From assembly GCF_954871325.1 (NCBI RefSeq), contig NC_088776.1:10292052-10356051 (forward strand): a stretch of 64,000 bases of DNA, read 5' to 3'. Below the pieces are notes generated by a model. The model was not told the DNA's origin. It worked only from the letters and a program-made list of their open reading frames with translations, and did not search any database. Positions 12,701 to 25,582 of this stretch are shown here, piece after piece. Position 1 is the first letter of the stretch. The number at the start of each line of letters is the position of its first letter. The position numbers and the translations under genes are program-made. This DNA comes from Gordionus sp. m RMFG-2023. Its lineage: Eukaryota; Nematomorpha; Gordioida; Chordodea; Parachordodidae.

Positions 12701-15700
12701 ACTGACATTCCTGGTTGTCACGAATATAAGAAATAAATTAAATAATAACTGAAAATAAATAAATTGCGAAACTGGATTGAAAAGATTAAAACAAATATTG
12801 ACATTTCATTTTTAGCAGCCAAAACTAAAATTATAATCAAAATTCTTTTTAGAGGTATGGAAAAAGGATCCACAAAACATACCCCAACCCATAGGCTGGA
12901 AATTAGGGTTAATTTTTATTTTCGGGTTGGGTCAGAAAAGTTTTTTTTCAAAATAGGACAGGTTTGGAAATATTTTTTTTTCCACAATTTTTAAATTTAA
13001 TCATAAATCATGGTTTTGAGGTTGTAAACTATTTTAACAATTAGGTCAATTTTTAGACTTATTACTTATAACTAGGTTTATTAAAAAATAAATCGAATAG
13101 TAAATTATTCGTTTTGTTCGAATCCGAATAAAGAATTATTCGATTCGATAAAACGATAAATTCGACTTATTTAAATAATTTATTTATTTGATTAAATTGT
13201 TTTATTAAAATCGAATTATTCGTATTAATTCCCTCCCCCTCTTTTTTTAATATTTATTTAATTATTTAATTCATAATATATAATTATATTCCAATCATAA
13301 AAAAAACGATCATTCTCTAAAAAGGAATTGGGACTACAAATTCCCCCCAAAAAATTGCCATTTCCAATGATATTCTATCATCTTTGTTGATTTTTTAAAT
13401 TTTGATTAAATTTTCCCGAAAATGCTAAATATTATTTGTAAAAATCATTTATGATAAAATCACAAATTTTTTTTTTTAAATAAAGATTTTTAGGTAAAAA
13501 TTTATTTTTCAAATTCTGGAAGAAGCAGTAAGAAAAAACTCTTTGCCTTAAAAATTGACTTGGCATTAATTTAATTAATGCGCATTTTATTTTGCTAGTA
13601 ACTTGATAGCATGTTCCTTATTATCCGATTATTATAATACTGTTCAAAATTGGATGAGCAATAATAAAAATTCTGGAAAAACAACAAATATTATGCAAAT
13701 AGTACATTTCATTAATCGTATAAATACGAATGTTAAACTATCCTATCCAATATGTTTAAACGAAAATAAATATGAATAATAAGCTATTCGATTCGTATTT
13801 GAATAGGAGTACGTATAACTAAAGAATGAGAAAAGTATTGTTGGATGCATCTAAATGTTGGTCCAAACCCACCCAAGTACGTCCTTTAATTATAGTCCTA
13901 TAAACTGTCCATCCTTTATAATGCGTTCAAAAAACACATCCAGTCAAAGACCAAAAAAAACCCGATTAGGCAAATTATATAAATAATTTTGAAATAATAT
14001 ACTCAAAAATCTATATTAGATAAATGTGCCTTAATATATATATAATTCGTTTTTTATTATGGCACTTTATTATATTATGATATAATATTTTGTTTTTTTA
14101 TTAGCTAAAGATACCTATAAAAATAAGAATCGAATATTTCCACTATCCGTATTTTGGAATCGAATAATTGTTATTCGTATTTTAAAAAAAATCGTTAAAG
14201 AGCAAGCTATGTAAAAAATAAATATTTAGATTATGTCAGTGGGGGTTAATGAAAATGTAAATGTGTATCGATATTCTTTATAGCAAGTAAAAGTCCTCTT
14301 TTGAATCTCTCATGACTAAATCATCTTTGCCCGATTGTTTTGAATAAATTTAGAGCTTGGGGTTCAAATGAACCACAGATCCCTGAAACCACAAACAATC
14401 TTACAAGTATAATCACAAGAGAACCTTGGTTCCAGGGTACTAGAGTCATCCCATCAAGTCTGGTTTGATTTTAAGGGACCATAGGGCTCAAGCATAGAAG
14501 GAATATATGTGGTACTCAAGATTCTATTGATGATTGCAATGATAGCATAATGCCTGGATAATCTGCCTTTTGTAAAAATGAGTGTATAGGGTAGTGCCCC
14601 AGACTATCGATATGAGTTTCAAAGTAGGCATATATTATTATTATGATTTCACAGTCTAATCAAAGTCCGAATAACTGTTCTAGGTTCTCCGTTGGTTAGA
14701 TAACAAGCCTAAATTAGAAAATTAGATGCTGCTAACCATTTGAACCTAGGCAGCATATGGCTGGGCCATTAATAATAAAAATATTCTTTGATTTGAAAAT
14801 TAAATTCTTTAAAATATTTTCAAAAATAAATAAATGAATTATTAAAATTTAACAAGTGATTTATAGACATGGAAAAATAATAAAAAAATTTACAAGGAAC
14901 AAGTTTTAATAATAATTTATAATATTTACAAATATTTTTGATTAAAGTATATTTTTATATTAACAAATAATTTATATTAATAGATAATTTAGAATATTTA
15001 CAAATTATTTTGAATAAAGATTTATTTGAAATTCAATTTAAGTATAAGAATAAAGTATTATTTATTATATATTACATAAAATTATGTATTATATAATAAA
15101 ATATTTTCATTCTAGTTTTAAGAATGAAAATATTTTATTAAAAAACTACATTAGCTTATTATTTGAAGATAATTTGAGTTAAGACATGCCCATTACTAAA
15201 ATTTGTGTTAGAAAATGTCTAGTTCCTTATATGTGAAATATAATTTAAATATTACTTTCAAAAACAAATGCAAGGGGCATTAATATAGTGAGCATCCAAG
15301 GTTGCACATAGAATATAACATCTAAAGGGTTTTTGATAGCTATACATAAATTATGGAAAATAACTAAAAATATAATTATATACCAAATTTTTTGTGTTGG
15401 GTGACTAACTGTGCTAGAGACCATCTAACTCCACCTACCATTGCTGCAATCATAACAAGAATAAATCCTTTCCAGTTAAATTGGGTGGAATGATATGTGA
15501 ATAAAAATAGACCAATTGCAATTAATAGCACAGTTATAAAATTTGTTATTTTCTAAATAAATTATTAAATGAATAGTTTTTATAATATAAAATTAATGAT
15601 ACCAATGAATCTAATCGCATAAATATAGAAAAAATAAATATAAATATGATGCAAGATGACTTAGACATAGTATATCTAATAATTTGATTACATAAAATTT

Positions 15701-16132
15701 TGATAATATATTTTACAATGATACTGTTATAAATTCAAAACTCCAATTTGAAAGTCCAACATCAAGACCACTTGATATTCCTATAACATTGATTTCTAAC
15801 AATTTTAAAAAATTTCTGTACCTGTGGGCATAACAGTCTTCCAGTACATACTCATATCTAAATGAAATGCATCTCTATTAGAAAAGTATATCAACACTTT
15901 TCTAATAAATGATGCATATATAAATTTTAATATAACATGGCCTATGACTATGGTTAGAGGGTAATGAAAATCCTAGATTAATTTTTTGAGTAAAAATTGT
16001 TATTTTTTATTTTACCTTTATAAAATATTTCTGGAAAAAAGTTAATCCAATAGATAAGGCATCATAAAATATAATTAGTATTATAATTTGTAAGCTTAAT
16101 ATGATGATTGAGCCATTGGTGCCATTCATCAT
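9748..16132 (-). CDS. SLC35C2: SLC35C2-like nucleotide-sugar transporter (drug/metabolite transporter superfamily), 10 exons
   Basis: Exons in coding order: 16132-16016, 15972-15822, 15780-15717, 15675-15603, 15552-15384, 15339-15256, 11327-11155, 10834-10696, 10246-10063, 9952-9748. All introns are GT/AG and all phases agree, giving 452 residues. Conserved SLC35C2 stretches, as recalled from the family, include FPLF-like HYPLTIVIGH, YWKTVMPTG, GLDVGLSNWSF, YTMSKSS, FTYHSTQFNWKGF, GGVRWSLAQL, NPLDVIFYVQPWM, SEYLLVMHTSGLTLGISGI and RINFGGLVLCLLGISLHV. The family has about ten membrane spans in the Golgi or early secretory pathway; the human protein is linked to GDP-fucose supply and Notch fucosylation. 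Exons 9-10 encode a hydrophilic Ser-rich tail of about 130 residues, longer than the roughly 60 of vertebrate relatives. The start is the first of two adjacent ATGs; the second, at 16129, is equally possible. Introns 1-5 are 41-50 nt; intron 6 is about 3.9 kb. Confidence 0.93.
11328..15255 (-). other. Intron 6 of the SLC35C2-like gene (about 3.9 kb)
   Basis: Lies between donor GAAA|GTAATA and acceptor TTTATAG|GAGAATTC on the minus strand. It contains the tandem duplication at 11688-11857 and a G-rich tract near 12500-12515. A block near 13305-13365 (ACGATCATT ... GGACTACAAATTCCCCCCAA) recurs at 40812-40858, marking an uncharacterised dispersed repeat. The 76-codon open frame at 12764-12994 has no recognisable features. 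Confidence 0.7.
11688..11857. repeat. Two-copy tandem duplication, period 89 bp
   Basis: The block starting CTTTCTTCGATAAATTAAAC at 11688 is repeated almost exactly from 11777. Both copies end GGAGGTTGTACT. It lies inside intron 6 of the SLC35C2-like gene. Confidence 0.92.
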
Positions 16133-19100
16133 ATAACATTTTATAGGTCCTCTAGATAGTCAAGTTTAATAAATTAAATATTAACTCCTCCTATTCTCCT
16201 AATAAATGCAATTTTTGGAATATATTAAATATATGCATTAATATCATTAAATAATAAATAATTTTAAAAATTATACAAAAAACTTAAAAAAATAAGCGTG
16301 GCGCTTTATATATTTGTAGAATTAATTATAGTAATTGGTACGTTGCAATGATTTGGTACTATCAATATGGCTATCTCTTTTTTTAAATTGTGAAAATAAA
16401 AAAAATTTAGACAGTCCTAATGTATTACCTAAAATTTTATTAATTTCGTATGGTATATTTTTTTACTAAATGGATAAGAAAATATGAAGAGTAAAATTAT
16501 GAATCTGTATTACCCACAAAAATAAAAAAACAAATATAAAAATTTAAATCCAACAGTCGTAGGATTGTCTAGAATTTGCCAGAAAAAAAAAGATCTAACC
16601 TTTATAGAAAGCAGTGAATGCTAAAGGTACTATAAAATTATTTTTCAATATTTATTTATTATCAGGGCAACACAATTCTCAGTTTGAATTTTAATTTTGT
16701 AATAATCATTAAAATAAATTGTTAAATATGTATAAAAAATATATAGTGAACAATGTAACCTTTAAAAAAGTTATTTCGTACTTTTCTTTTTCTATATGTA
16801 AAAACTTTAAATTAACTCTTTTTAAATTTTGTTAAATTGTTCTTTTCTTAAATTGACTAAAAATAAATATTAATTTTATAAAATCCTTCTTTTGTATATA
16901 TGTAAATATTTATAAAAAATAATATATATAGAATTAATATTGTAAAAAAGATATTGAGATATAAATTATTTTAGAAAAATAGTCTTTATAATATTGTTTT
17001 TTATATAAAATTTTATCATTAATATTCTCTGCCTTCTGTGTTTTATCATAAATATAGGCTTTTTCTATTGATTTTCTTCATACATACTATTTTTATATAT
17101 AAAATACAATTGTGCAGATCAAAATATGGGGATAAATAAAAAATCTATACATCGCTATTGTCCTCATAAATATCATTTTAAGCTAATAAAAAATTTTCTC
17201 CTATACACCCTTCAACCCTATCCTCCAAATATATATATCATATATCATAGGTGAAGGAAATTAGTAAAAAAAATTATTAATTATTAAATAACGACCCTAA
17301 TTCAATATTTATTTTAAAATAAGCATTTTAATTTTAAAAAAAAGTGAAAACCCAAAATTATTTTTATGGAAATCCAATATAATCAAATGCCTGCAATAAG
17401 AGGACTTAAATATCTCCAATAAAATTTATGGGGAGGAAATTATAGTATTGCAACCCCCCCCTCCCCACCCCCTTCCCCTCTAAGAAAATGCATAAATAGG
17501 TTTTTTATCTTTAATTACTTTTTTATATATTATAAAATCATATATTAATTAAGTTCATTTTTTTATTTGTATTTATTCTTAAAAAAGATATTAGTTCTAA
17601 ATTTATAATCAAGAGCCATGATTTAATGAAATCAGAATCTTGTTGAACTCATGATAAATTGTAGGGTCCTCAAAAAATACGAATTATGCTAGGCCCGATT
17701 TATATGAGATAAAATTTAATAAAAGTGTTGTGAGTATGAGTAGCGATAAAATTTGAATAATCAACAAAAAAATAAAATTGTTAAAGACGCGTATTAAATG
17801 ATTTACACATTTAATTTGAATAGTAAAATTAAGGATAATTGAATTTGTAAAATTATTTGAGAAATGTTGTATATAAAGAGCGAAATTTATAATTTTAAAC
17901 TGTTTTGGTTGTTGCATATCATATATTTTAATGAATAATAAATTCATTTTCTTTTGGTGTAATTTTTATATGCTATAATTGTTGTTAATTAATAAATAAA
18001 TAAAATTAATAAATGTGAAATTACAGTTAAATCGTCATAAAATTTACATTGAAATCAATATTTTATATTTCAAAAGATCTTTTTTTATATTTGCAAAAAA
18101 TGGCTCTATAAATAATTTTTACAAAAATCATATATGGAAGTTAGTATTTTTAAAAAAATATATTAGCACTATCAACACCGAAATAATGCTATATGGTATT
18201 GTTTTTAATATATTATTGTTTATTATAAAAAAATATTATCTATATAAAACAAATTGTGTTTCAAAAAATATTTATGTTTTGAAAAAAAAAAAAATTTTGT
18301 ACATTGGCTTAAATAACAACTTTTTTTGAAAAAAACTTATGGTTAGAAAACAACTTTCTCATCTGCAAACCAAACTAACATATTCGAATAACTGATGACG
18401 ACACTCTCCATTTACTAAAATCTGATGAAATGGGAAAAAACGGTAATCTATTTTTATTATTAAAAGATTTAATATCCATTCTTAAGGATCGTACTTTTTT
18501 TGAGTCTTACCAATTGGTCTTCTCCCATATTCATAAATTCACTTGTAATTATTTTCATTTACAAAAAGACTACATAGTACTCTTTCTGTATTATTTAAAT
18601 ACTATTTCTATATCTATTCAGTAATATTCCATTCTATTCGTGCTTCACTCTTAATTATTTTTTATACCTCACAAAAGGGCCATAATAGGGGCTTCACTAG
18701 CCTTTACAATTTTAGGGAAAAAATGTTTTAAATTATTTTCCAAATTACCTTATTTTTAAAGCTAACATTATCAAAATTACATTTGGTATAAAATAAATTC
18801 AAAATTTTGAGGGAGCTCAAGTCCCTGCACCCCTCTCTCCCATAATGATGCTATTGGGAGATGGTTAGTATCCTATTTCTGTTATTTAAATAAAATCTTA
18901 TATCTACTCTTAAGGATATTACCTTTTTTTTAAAGTTCTCCAATTGTTCTCTCCGAGCCTAAAAATGCTGATTATTTTGCATAACTGATGAACTGAGAAG
19001 TAGGCTATTTTTATATAAATAAGATTATATATCTTTTCCTAATGATCTCGCCTTACATAATAGCCTAATTGGCTCCCCAAATATATTTTTATTCGTGATA

Positions 19101-20939
19101 TATTATTATTTTATATAATAGTAGAAATATATATATAATTTTCATTTTTTCCTGCTTCATTTCTTATAAAAGGCCACTGAGATTTATATCATGGCTATAC
19201 ATAATACTGATAAATTTTTTTAAATACTTTCTCAGCCTTAATATTACATTTTTTTAAACTCTGTTTCTACGATTTGTGTTAATCGCTATTTCTTATTAAC
19301 TAATATTTGTGGTTTATCACAATTTCTGATTTACTTGACATTTTTGATTCCTCCCAGGCCAAATAGTCTGGGGCATCCTAGCCAAATAGTCTGGGGCATC
19401 CTAGTTTGTTATATTCTTATTTTTAAAAATTTATAATAAAATACGTATGAATTAAAAAATAGATTGCCAAAGACAGTGTTACGAATTGGTATTTTATTCA
19501 TATTTCTATTCTAAAATTTTACCATTGATATATGGAATAATTGGTTTAGGTCCAACTAAAGGAAATTTCTGTTACAATAGAGTTTTATTAAAAATTATAT
19601 TAATCTTTTTATTACATGACCAATTAGATATGATAGATAATGGATACAATTTGGAACTATTTTTAATTTAAATAACTCTAACCCTATTACTTCAGTTCCC
19701 TTTTTTAATTTTAAATATATTCACTTAGTTAAAAATAACTCTTCAGCTGAATATTCCTTGAGTTGAGCTATTATCAGCAATCCTACCTAACGCAAATGTA
19801 ACGTATAAATTAGAATGAAAAAACTATATTTTTATTTATTTTTGATAACATACAAGTTTTATTTTTCTCATTAATTTTTTTTACCGTTATACATAATTTA
19901 TTTAAAAACAAGTCATGATTAGTTTTTCTTATAATTTTTGTTAAATAATCTGATTTTGTTTGTTATTCTTCATAATATGATTTGTTTGTTATACCTTTCG
20001 GTGAAAATATTATATTAACATTTTTTTATATCATATTAACATTACATTTTTTTGATATCAATTTGTATTTTTATTTTACATAATTTGTTATTTTTTTATT
20101 GTTAAAAAAAGATATGAAAGGAAAATTGTTTTTGGTTAAAACATATAACAAAATGTAATTCTATATAATATAATGTAATTCTAAATACATCATGGTTATA
20201 TAATAGATGATCCTATCTAATTCTTCGATTTTATTATTAACTCATTGGCATAAAACGAAACTCTTCAGTTTTACGAAATTAATATATTTACCTCGTCTGG
20301 CTATATATTTAGCGATAAAAATATTAACATATTTAACTATATTCTATTTTGAATATTTATATTTAAATATAATCATTAATAATTTTTATTCAATATTAAC
20401 TTTTTAAAATTTTTTTTTTAACCCATAATCTATTTTAAATTTTAATTAAATTCTAAAGCATAAAAATATTAATATTTTCCTTATCCAAATGTCCCTTTAA
20501 CTCAATCTTAGTCTGGTCATAAGAGAAAGATACTTTCCCAATCCCATTACTCTAAAGCTCTTGTCAAACGTTTGATTCAAAATTGTGAAGAACAAATCCG
20601 AAATTTCAGATAAATTCAAGGGTGATAATAAGAAGATGCAACAAACCAAATTTCGAATGTTAAAATTATTCGCACGACGTTTTCGTACTTTTTCTTTTTG
20701 TGAAATATATTTTGTACGACCTTTAAAAAGATATCGTATTTGTATATGTAAAACGTTAAAATAACTTTTCTTAAAGTAACCTTAAAACAAATTGTAAATT
20801 CATATATATGTAAATATTATTAAAATAATAATATATATATAGTTGTAAAAAGATATAGTGATTTACGAGAAATAAAGATAAATTAAATAAAAAAATTTCA
20901 AATAAATTTTAAATAAATTTTAAATAATATCAATCTTGC
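16133..20939. other. AT-rich intergenic stretch with decayed repeat fragments
   Basis: Lies upstream of the SLC35C2-like gene, so its promoter should be in the first few hundred bases; no motif could be assigned. At about 17163-17200 the block CATAAATATCATTTTAAGCT matches the inner end of the family B hAT elements (compare 22739-22760), so a decayed copy is likely. Diverged repeats of a TTAAGGATxxTACCTTTTT unit occur near 18470 and 18890. The open frames at 17684-17947, 18015-18329, 18430-18624, 19486-19671 and 20207-20407 are AT-driven, with Ile/Phe/Asn/Lys/Tyr-rich products and no recognised domain. Confidence 0.5.
19358..19403. repeat. Exact two-copy tandem duplication, period 23 bp
   Basis: GCCAAATAGTCTGGGGCATC plus CTA occurs twice back to back without a mismatch. 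Confidence 0.95.
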
Positions 20940-20947
20940 CTCTCCTG

Positions 20948-22187
20948 CATAGGCGTAGCCAGGATTTTCATAAGGGGGGGGGGGAATTAAAAAATTACTG
21001 GGGACTTCGCCCCCAGACCCTCTTTTGGGTGGGCCTTCAGCCCGCTTTTCCCCGGCCTTAGGCCGGGTTACTTTAGTCTATATATAGTCATAAATATTTT
21101 TACAAATTTTAATATAAGTCTGGAACAAATATGAAATATAATTTATTAGTTTATATGAAATATATTTTTATTAGTTTATATGAAATATATTTAGTTTATA
21201 TAAAAATAAAAACATAATAAATAACTTGTATTGTATATACCTTAATATAAAAGCATGGTAATAATTTATTCCAAACAATTATAAGTAATTTATTTATAAA
21301 AAGTAAGTAGACATATAGTTGATTTTACTCTATTATATAGAATTAGTTATAAAATACTAGGTAAAATTCCACTTTTACAGACATATTTGACAGTTAGAGA
21401 ATATATTACAGTTAATAATTTAACAAATTTTACTAATCAATGCTCTTGATATTAAATATGCAACAATTTGCATTCAATTATTTAACGCCATCTATTTGTT
21501 TTAAGAAAAATGATATTTGAATTTAATTTTCATATTATTCATCCCACAATGTCTTTAAAAGATATTTTCTGATGTCCTTATCAATATTTTATAGTTATCT
21601 GTAAAATAGATTATTCGCTATATAGGTAAAAATTACTTGATTGTCATTTGAAAATTAGATATACTGTAAATCTACGACATATAATATTCCCCTGTTTGTA
21701 TTGTGCTTTAATATTTTTTTAATTTATGATTTAATTTTATCAATAGTTTTAAAATTATATTTAACTTTTATTAAGATTAATAAATTAAAATTACTCACTT
21801 TATAAAAAATTATATTTGATATATTATATTATTTATTAATTTTATGGATCTATTATTAATAATTATAATACAATTCACTTCTGTTTTAAGACTTATCTTT
21901 GGCTTATATTCCATTTATTAAAAAACATTTTTGGTTCATTTTATATATTTATAAATTTATTTTCCCAAAAATCTATAAATGATGAATAGTTTTATAAAAA
22001 ATATCAACTTTTACATTCTTTCTTATAAATTATTATTTAAGATATATGCATACATATTTGAGGGTCAGAGAGTGGGGGGAGGACTAAGGGGGATATTTTT
22101 TATTAGCTAAAAATGATATTTACAAAAGTGATAAATTTCTGAAGGGGGGAGATTTCCTCTTGTCCCCCCTTCCTGGCTACGCCTATG
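20948..22187. mobile_element. Non-autonomous hAT element, family B (CATAGGCGTAGCCAGG ends), about 1.24 kb
   Basis: Perfect 8-bp target duplication CTCTCCTG at 20940-20947 and 22188-22195. The ends CATAGGCGTAGCCAGGA and TCCTGGCTACGCCTATG are inverse to one another. G-runs lie just inside the left end and C-runs just inside the right end. Near the left end is a GC-rich block with the self-complementary motif CCGGCCTTAGGCCGG (about 21052-21066). The interior is AT-rich with no coding capacity. Relatives: 22670-24452 (with transposase debris), 53271-53670, and a decayed copy near 61198-62300. Confidence 0.9.
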
Positions 22188-22669
22188 CTCTCCTGCCTTC
22201 TATGTAATTATCACTATGTCACATATTTATATTAGATATAATGTGAATGTCGAATTTTCAAGAATAATGGGCTTGTTAGCGTCTCAGGCCAATCCTATAT
22301 CTGTTTTTTAAAACATTATCGTTATCAAAAGTACAAATGAGAAAAGTGTATTCGTATAAGGTTTTGACGTGACTATGGAATGGAACCCATTAATTGAAAC
22401 TATGACATAGAAATAAATACAGCAAATTCCTGGAAACAAAATTTATTACGGTTTTATTATGGAAAAAATAAATATTTTATTAAATTATTTATTTATTAGG
22501 TGATAATGTTTCAAAAAAAATATGGAGAGCTTTTTTCTTTCCAAAAATGAATAGACACAAATGTTTTAATCTGTATTAATATGCTATCTTTCAACACTTT
22601 ATCACCATATTTCTCATATACTTTAGCTACCACTTTACCAATTCTTGTAAATCTTAGAGGCCCTGAGTA

Positions 22670-24452
22670 CAAGCGCGTAACCAATGGAAGGGGGGAAGGA
22701 GGGGGAAATTCCCTCCCCATCGCAAATTTGACTGTTTTCATAAATATCATTTTAAGCTAATAAATAATTTACCCCTACCCCCCTCCTCCCACCCCAATCA
22801 AAATTTTACAAATATTTGAATATCAATTTTCCAACATATTATTCAAAAATATTAATAAAATGGAAAAATATTTAGTCATTGAGATTGAAATCAAACGATA
22901 ATTTATTTTATTATTATATATATTTATTTTATTAAATTCAAAATTATTAGTGAGTTAGAATTATTTTTAATAATATTTTAATAATATTTTAATTATTAAT
23001 AAATATCTATAATTTTTTAAATATTTTTCATTTTTACTTCCATTTTGTAGAACAGAAGAAATAGAAATACAAAAGTTAAATAAGGCTGAGCATGAAAAAA
23101 AGTAATGTGTCGTCAGAAGTGATATCATTATTGAATTCAATTGATCAATCAGAGTTTATCATTGCCGATAGTTGCATCAATAAATTATTTTTAGCTCACT
23201 ACTTTGTAGAAATTTACAAAAACCAAATTTAGATTTGGTTCAGGTTATTGATTTGGCGGAAAATATATATGAACAGGTAGATACAATAAGAATGAATGTA
23301 AATAATTATTTTCATAATATTTATCTGGACGTTAAATCGAAGGCTAAATTTTATGATATAACACTAATTAAATCTAGTCTAGCACCTAGGCAATTATTGA
23401 GATGTAAAATAAATTTTGGCTCAACTGAAGAATATTATAAAATATCCATTTTCATCTCATTCTTAGGTACTTTTTTATCGCAAATAAAAGTACGGTTTTT
23501 AGATAAAAAAACAAAGTTTTAGCAATCTTCAACTTTTATTACCCAAAGATCCTTCTTCGTTTTCTAATGCCACTATTGGTAAAATTAAATATTTAGCAAA
23601 ATTTTATTCCTATGATATTGATACTAAAATAAATTTAATCAGTGAATTCGAATTGTAATATAAATATCTACTAAGTTTAGCTATTTTATCTAAGCATGCT
23701 ATTGATGCGCTCAATCGGTGTAAAGAAACCTTGTCTCAATTTTCTAATATTTTGAAGTTGTTTTATATTCTTTCATGTTTGCCTATTACAACATGTACGA
23801 ATGAAAGGACTTTTTTCAACTTGAGAAGGTTGAAAACATATTTACGAAGAACTGAATCTAGGCTAAATGGGTTAGCTTTGTTAAATATCCACAGATATTT
23901 GGTTCCAACGACGAACGAAATTCTTGAGGAATTGGTAATATTCCCACGAAAATTAAAAATCACATTATAATTATAGAAAATATTTTGTATATTGTATAAT
24001 ATTGTATAATATTGTATTTGATAATTAGTTTAAAAAAAACTTGTTAATTTAATTATTTTCTAGTCAATATTTTATACGCACTAATATTAGTATTTTCAAT
24101 AGAAAATTATATTCTTCTTATATTGTATGAGAATTTGAGCTGAGGCTAGTTTTTAAACAAATTTTATAAAAAAATGACATTACACTTTATTTCAACTTTA
24201 CATTTAAAAAATCTTTATTATATAATATGCCTAACTTGAAATAATAAAAAATAGGCTTGTATTATCCATAAGCAAGAATTAGTAAATAATAGTTAAAAAT
24301 AGAAATATAATTAATATTAAATTATGAATAATTTAATAGAATAGCTAAAACATAAGACCCGGCCGAAGGCCGGGTGAAAGCTATAAAAAGTTTGGGAACG
24401 AAGCCCATCAAAAAATCCCCCCCCCTCTAAGAAAATCCTGGATACGCCACTG
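22670..24452. mobile_element. hAT element, family B, about 1.8 kb, carrying transposase remnants
   Basis: The right end, inverted, reads CAGTGGCGTATCCAGGATTT; the left end CAAGCGCGTAACCAATGGAA is a diverged version. The flanks CCTGAGTA (22662-22669) and ATTGAGTA (24453-24460) share six of eight bases. The right subterminal region holds the self-complementary CCCGGCCGAAGGCCGGG motif (about 24359-24375), as in the other family B copies. Internal plus-strand sequence at 23085-23970 is a broken hAT transposase, making this the likely relic of the autonomous partner. Confidence 0.75.
23085..23970 (+). pseudogene. Broken hAT transposase (TTF/DUF4371 type), C-terminal half
   Basis: Two open segments survive. 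At 23235-23522 the product resembles the central part of TTF-type hAT transposases (VNNYFHNIYLDVKSKAKFYD, then SLAPRQLLRC and a STEEYYKISIFI stretch). At 23731-23970 it resembles the C-terminal dimerisation domain (SCLPITTCTNERTFFNLRR, then a LKTYLRRTESRLNGLALLNIH stretch). Stops and frame changes between 23520 and 23730 show it is dead. The N-terminal zinc finger and most of the catalytic domain are not recognisable. Identification is by recall of the family only. Confidence 0.75.
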
Positions 24453-24460
24453 ATTGAGTA

Positions 24461-24913
24461 TAAAATAATTATGTCAGTAATTGAATTTAATCATAATGGG
24501 ATTTTTCAGGTTTTATATTATATCCTTGAATTATATATTATCAAAAAAATTATTTAGCTCGAATAATTCATTTTGCTAGTAATTATTTAATTCGTACTAG
24601 TAATAATTAATTTATTACGCAACGTTGAAAAAATATTATTTCTACTTTATAATTTTGAATACTCATGTCATTTAAACAAATAAAATTTAAAGAAAAAGCC
24701 TTGAAATTGGTTTGATTTGCAATTACTCTTAATTGCAAATACTTTAAGAGGTTTACTATTATATTAGTTAAATGTGAGCCAAGTTTATGGTTGAGGGTTT
24801 TAAGATATACCTTGTTTATAAATGCAAATCGTTCTGTAACTCGCTAGCTACTATTCTTCATTAATATAAAATAATTTTGATCTTCAAATTTGAAAAATTA
24901 TGATGATAGTTTC
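24461..24913. other. Short AT-rich spacer between mobile elements
   Basis: No gene or repeat boundary recognised between the family B element and the LTR element. Confidence 0.4.
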
Positions 24914-25279
24914 TGTTGTAGCTGTTGAAAAAAAGAAGAAATAAATTTAATATAATACATCAAATGTCAGTTATTTTCTGACAGAAAAATTAGTTTTCCT
25001 GGTGGATGGGAGGAAAACGAAATGATCACATGGGTTGTTGTTAGAAATGAACATTCTTTGTTTGGATTTGGAGTGGAGATATTGAAGATGGGATTGATTG
25101 GGGAAGATTTAATATGTTTATATGTTATATATACATGAATAAAGATGAATTGTAGTAATGTTTATTATATTTATTTAATATTATTAGAAAGGATTATTTT
25201 GGATTGATAAGTTATATTTTTGGGAGTAAAGGGTTGAGAGTAAAGAGCATTTTATTTATTATTTTTAAAAATGTTGCCA
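24914..25279 (+). repeat. 5' LTR of the non-coding LTR element
   Basis: Begins TGTTGTAGCTGTTG and matches 27370-27729 with a few substitutions and one small deletion (GTAAAGGGTTGAG against GTAGTTGAG). Confidence 0.8.
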
Positions 25280-25489
25280 GCTGACCAGGATCGACAACAT
25301 ATGGATTTAGGTACACAACGCATAAGTTCTAATAACTATACAGGGGTAAGTGAGATTAAGAGGTGAGTTTAAGGGTTTCTATAATTTTTAAATATTTAGC
25401 GTACAAAGCTTAAGATAGAAAGTATGTAATGAGTATTAGGATTGAAAATTAAAATAAAATGATTAATTATTGGTTAATGATATTTGATT

Positions 25490-25582
25490 CATTTTGGCCC
25501 ATTTAAGACAATAATATTTGTGGTATTAGATGTCTTCATTTTGGCCATTTAAGACAATAATATTTGTGGTATTATATGTCTA
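25490..25582. repeat. Two-copy tandem duplication, period about 47 bp
   Basis: CATTTTGGCC(C)ATTTAAGA... starting at 25490 is repeated from 25537, both running into a TTTGTGGTATTA(G/T)ATGTCT block. Located inside the LTR element. Confidence 0.9.

Noticed and set aside
22511-22750. Minus-strand 79-codon frame with GREFPPPSPLPLVTRLYSGP
   Set aside because: It crosses the end of the family B element, whose C/G runs create the proline-rich stretch; not a gene.
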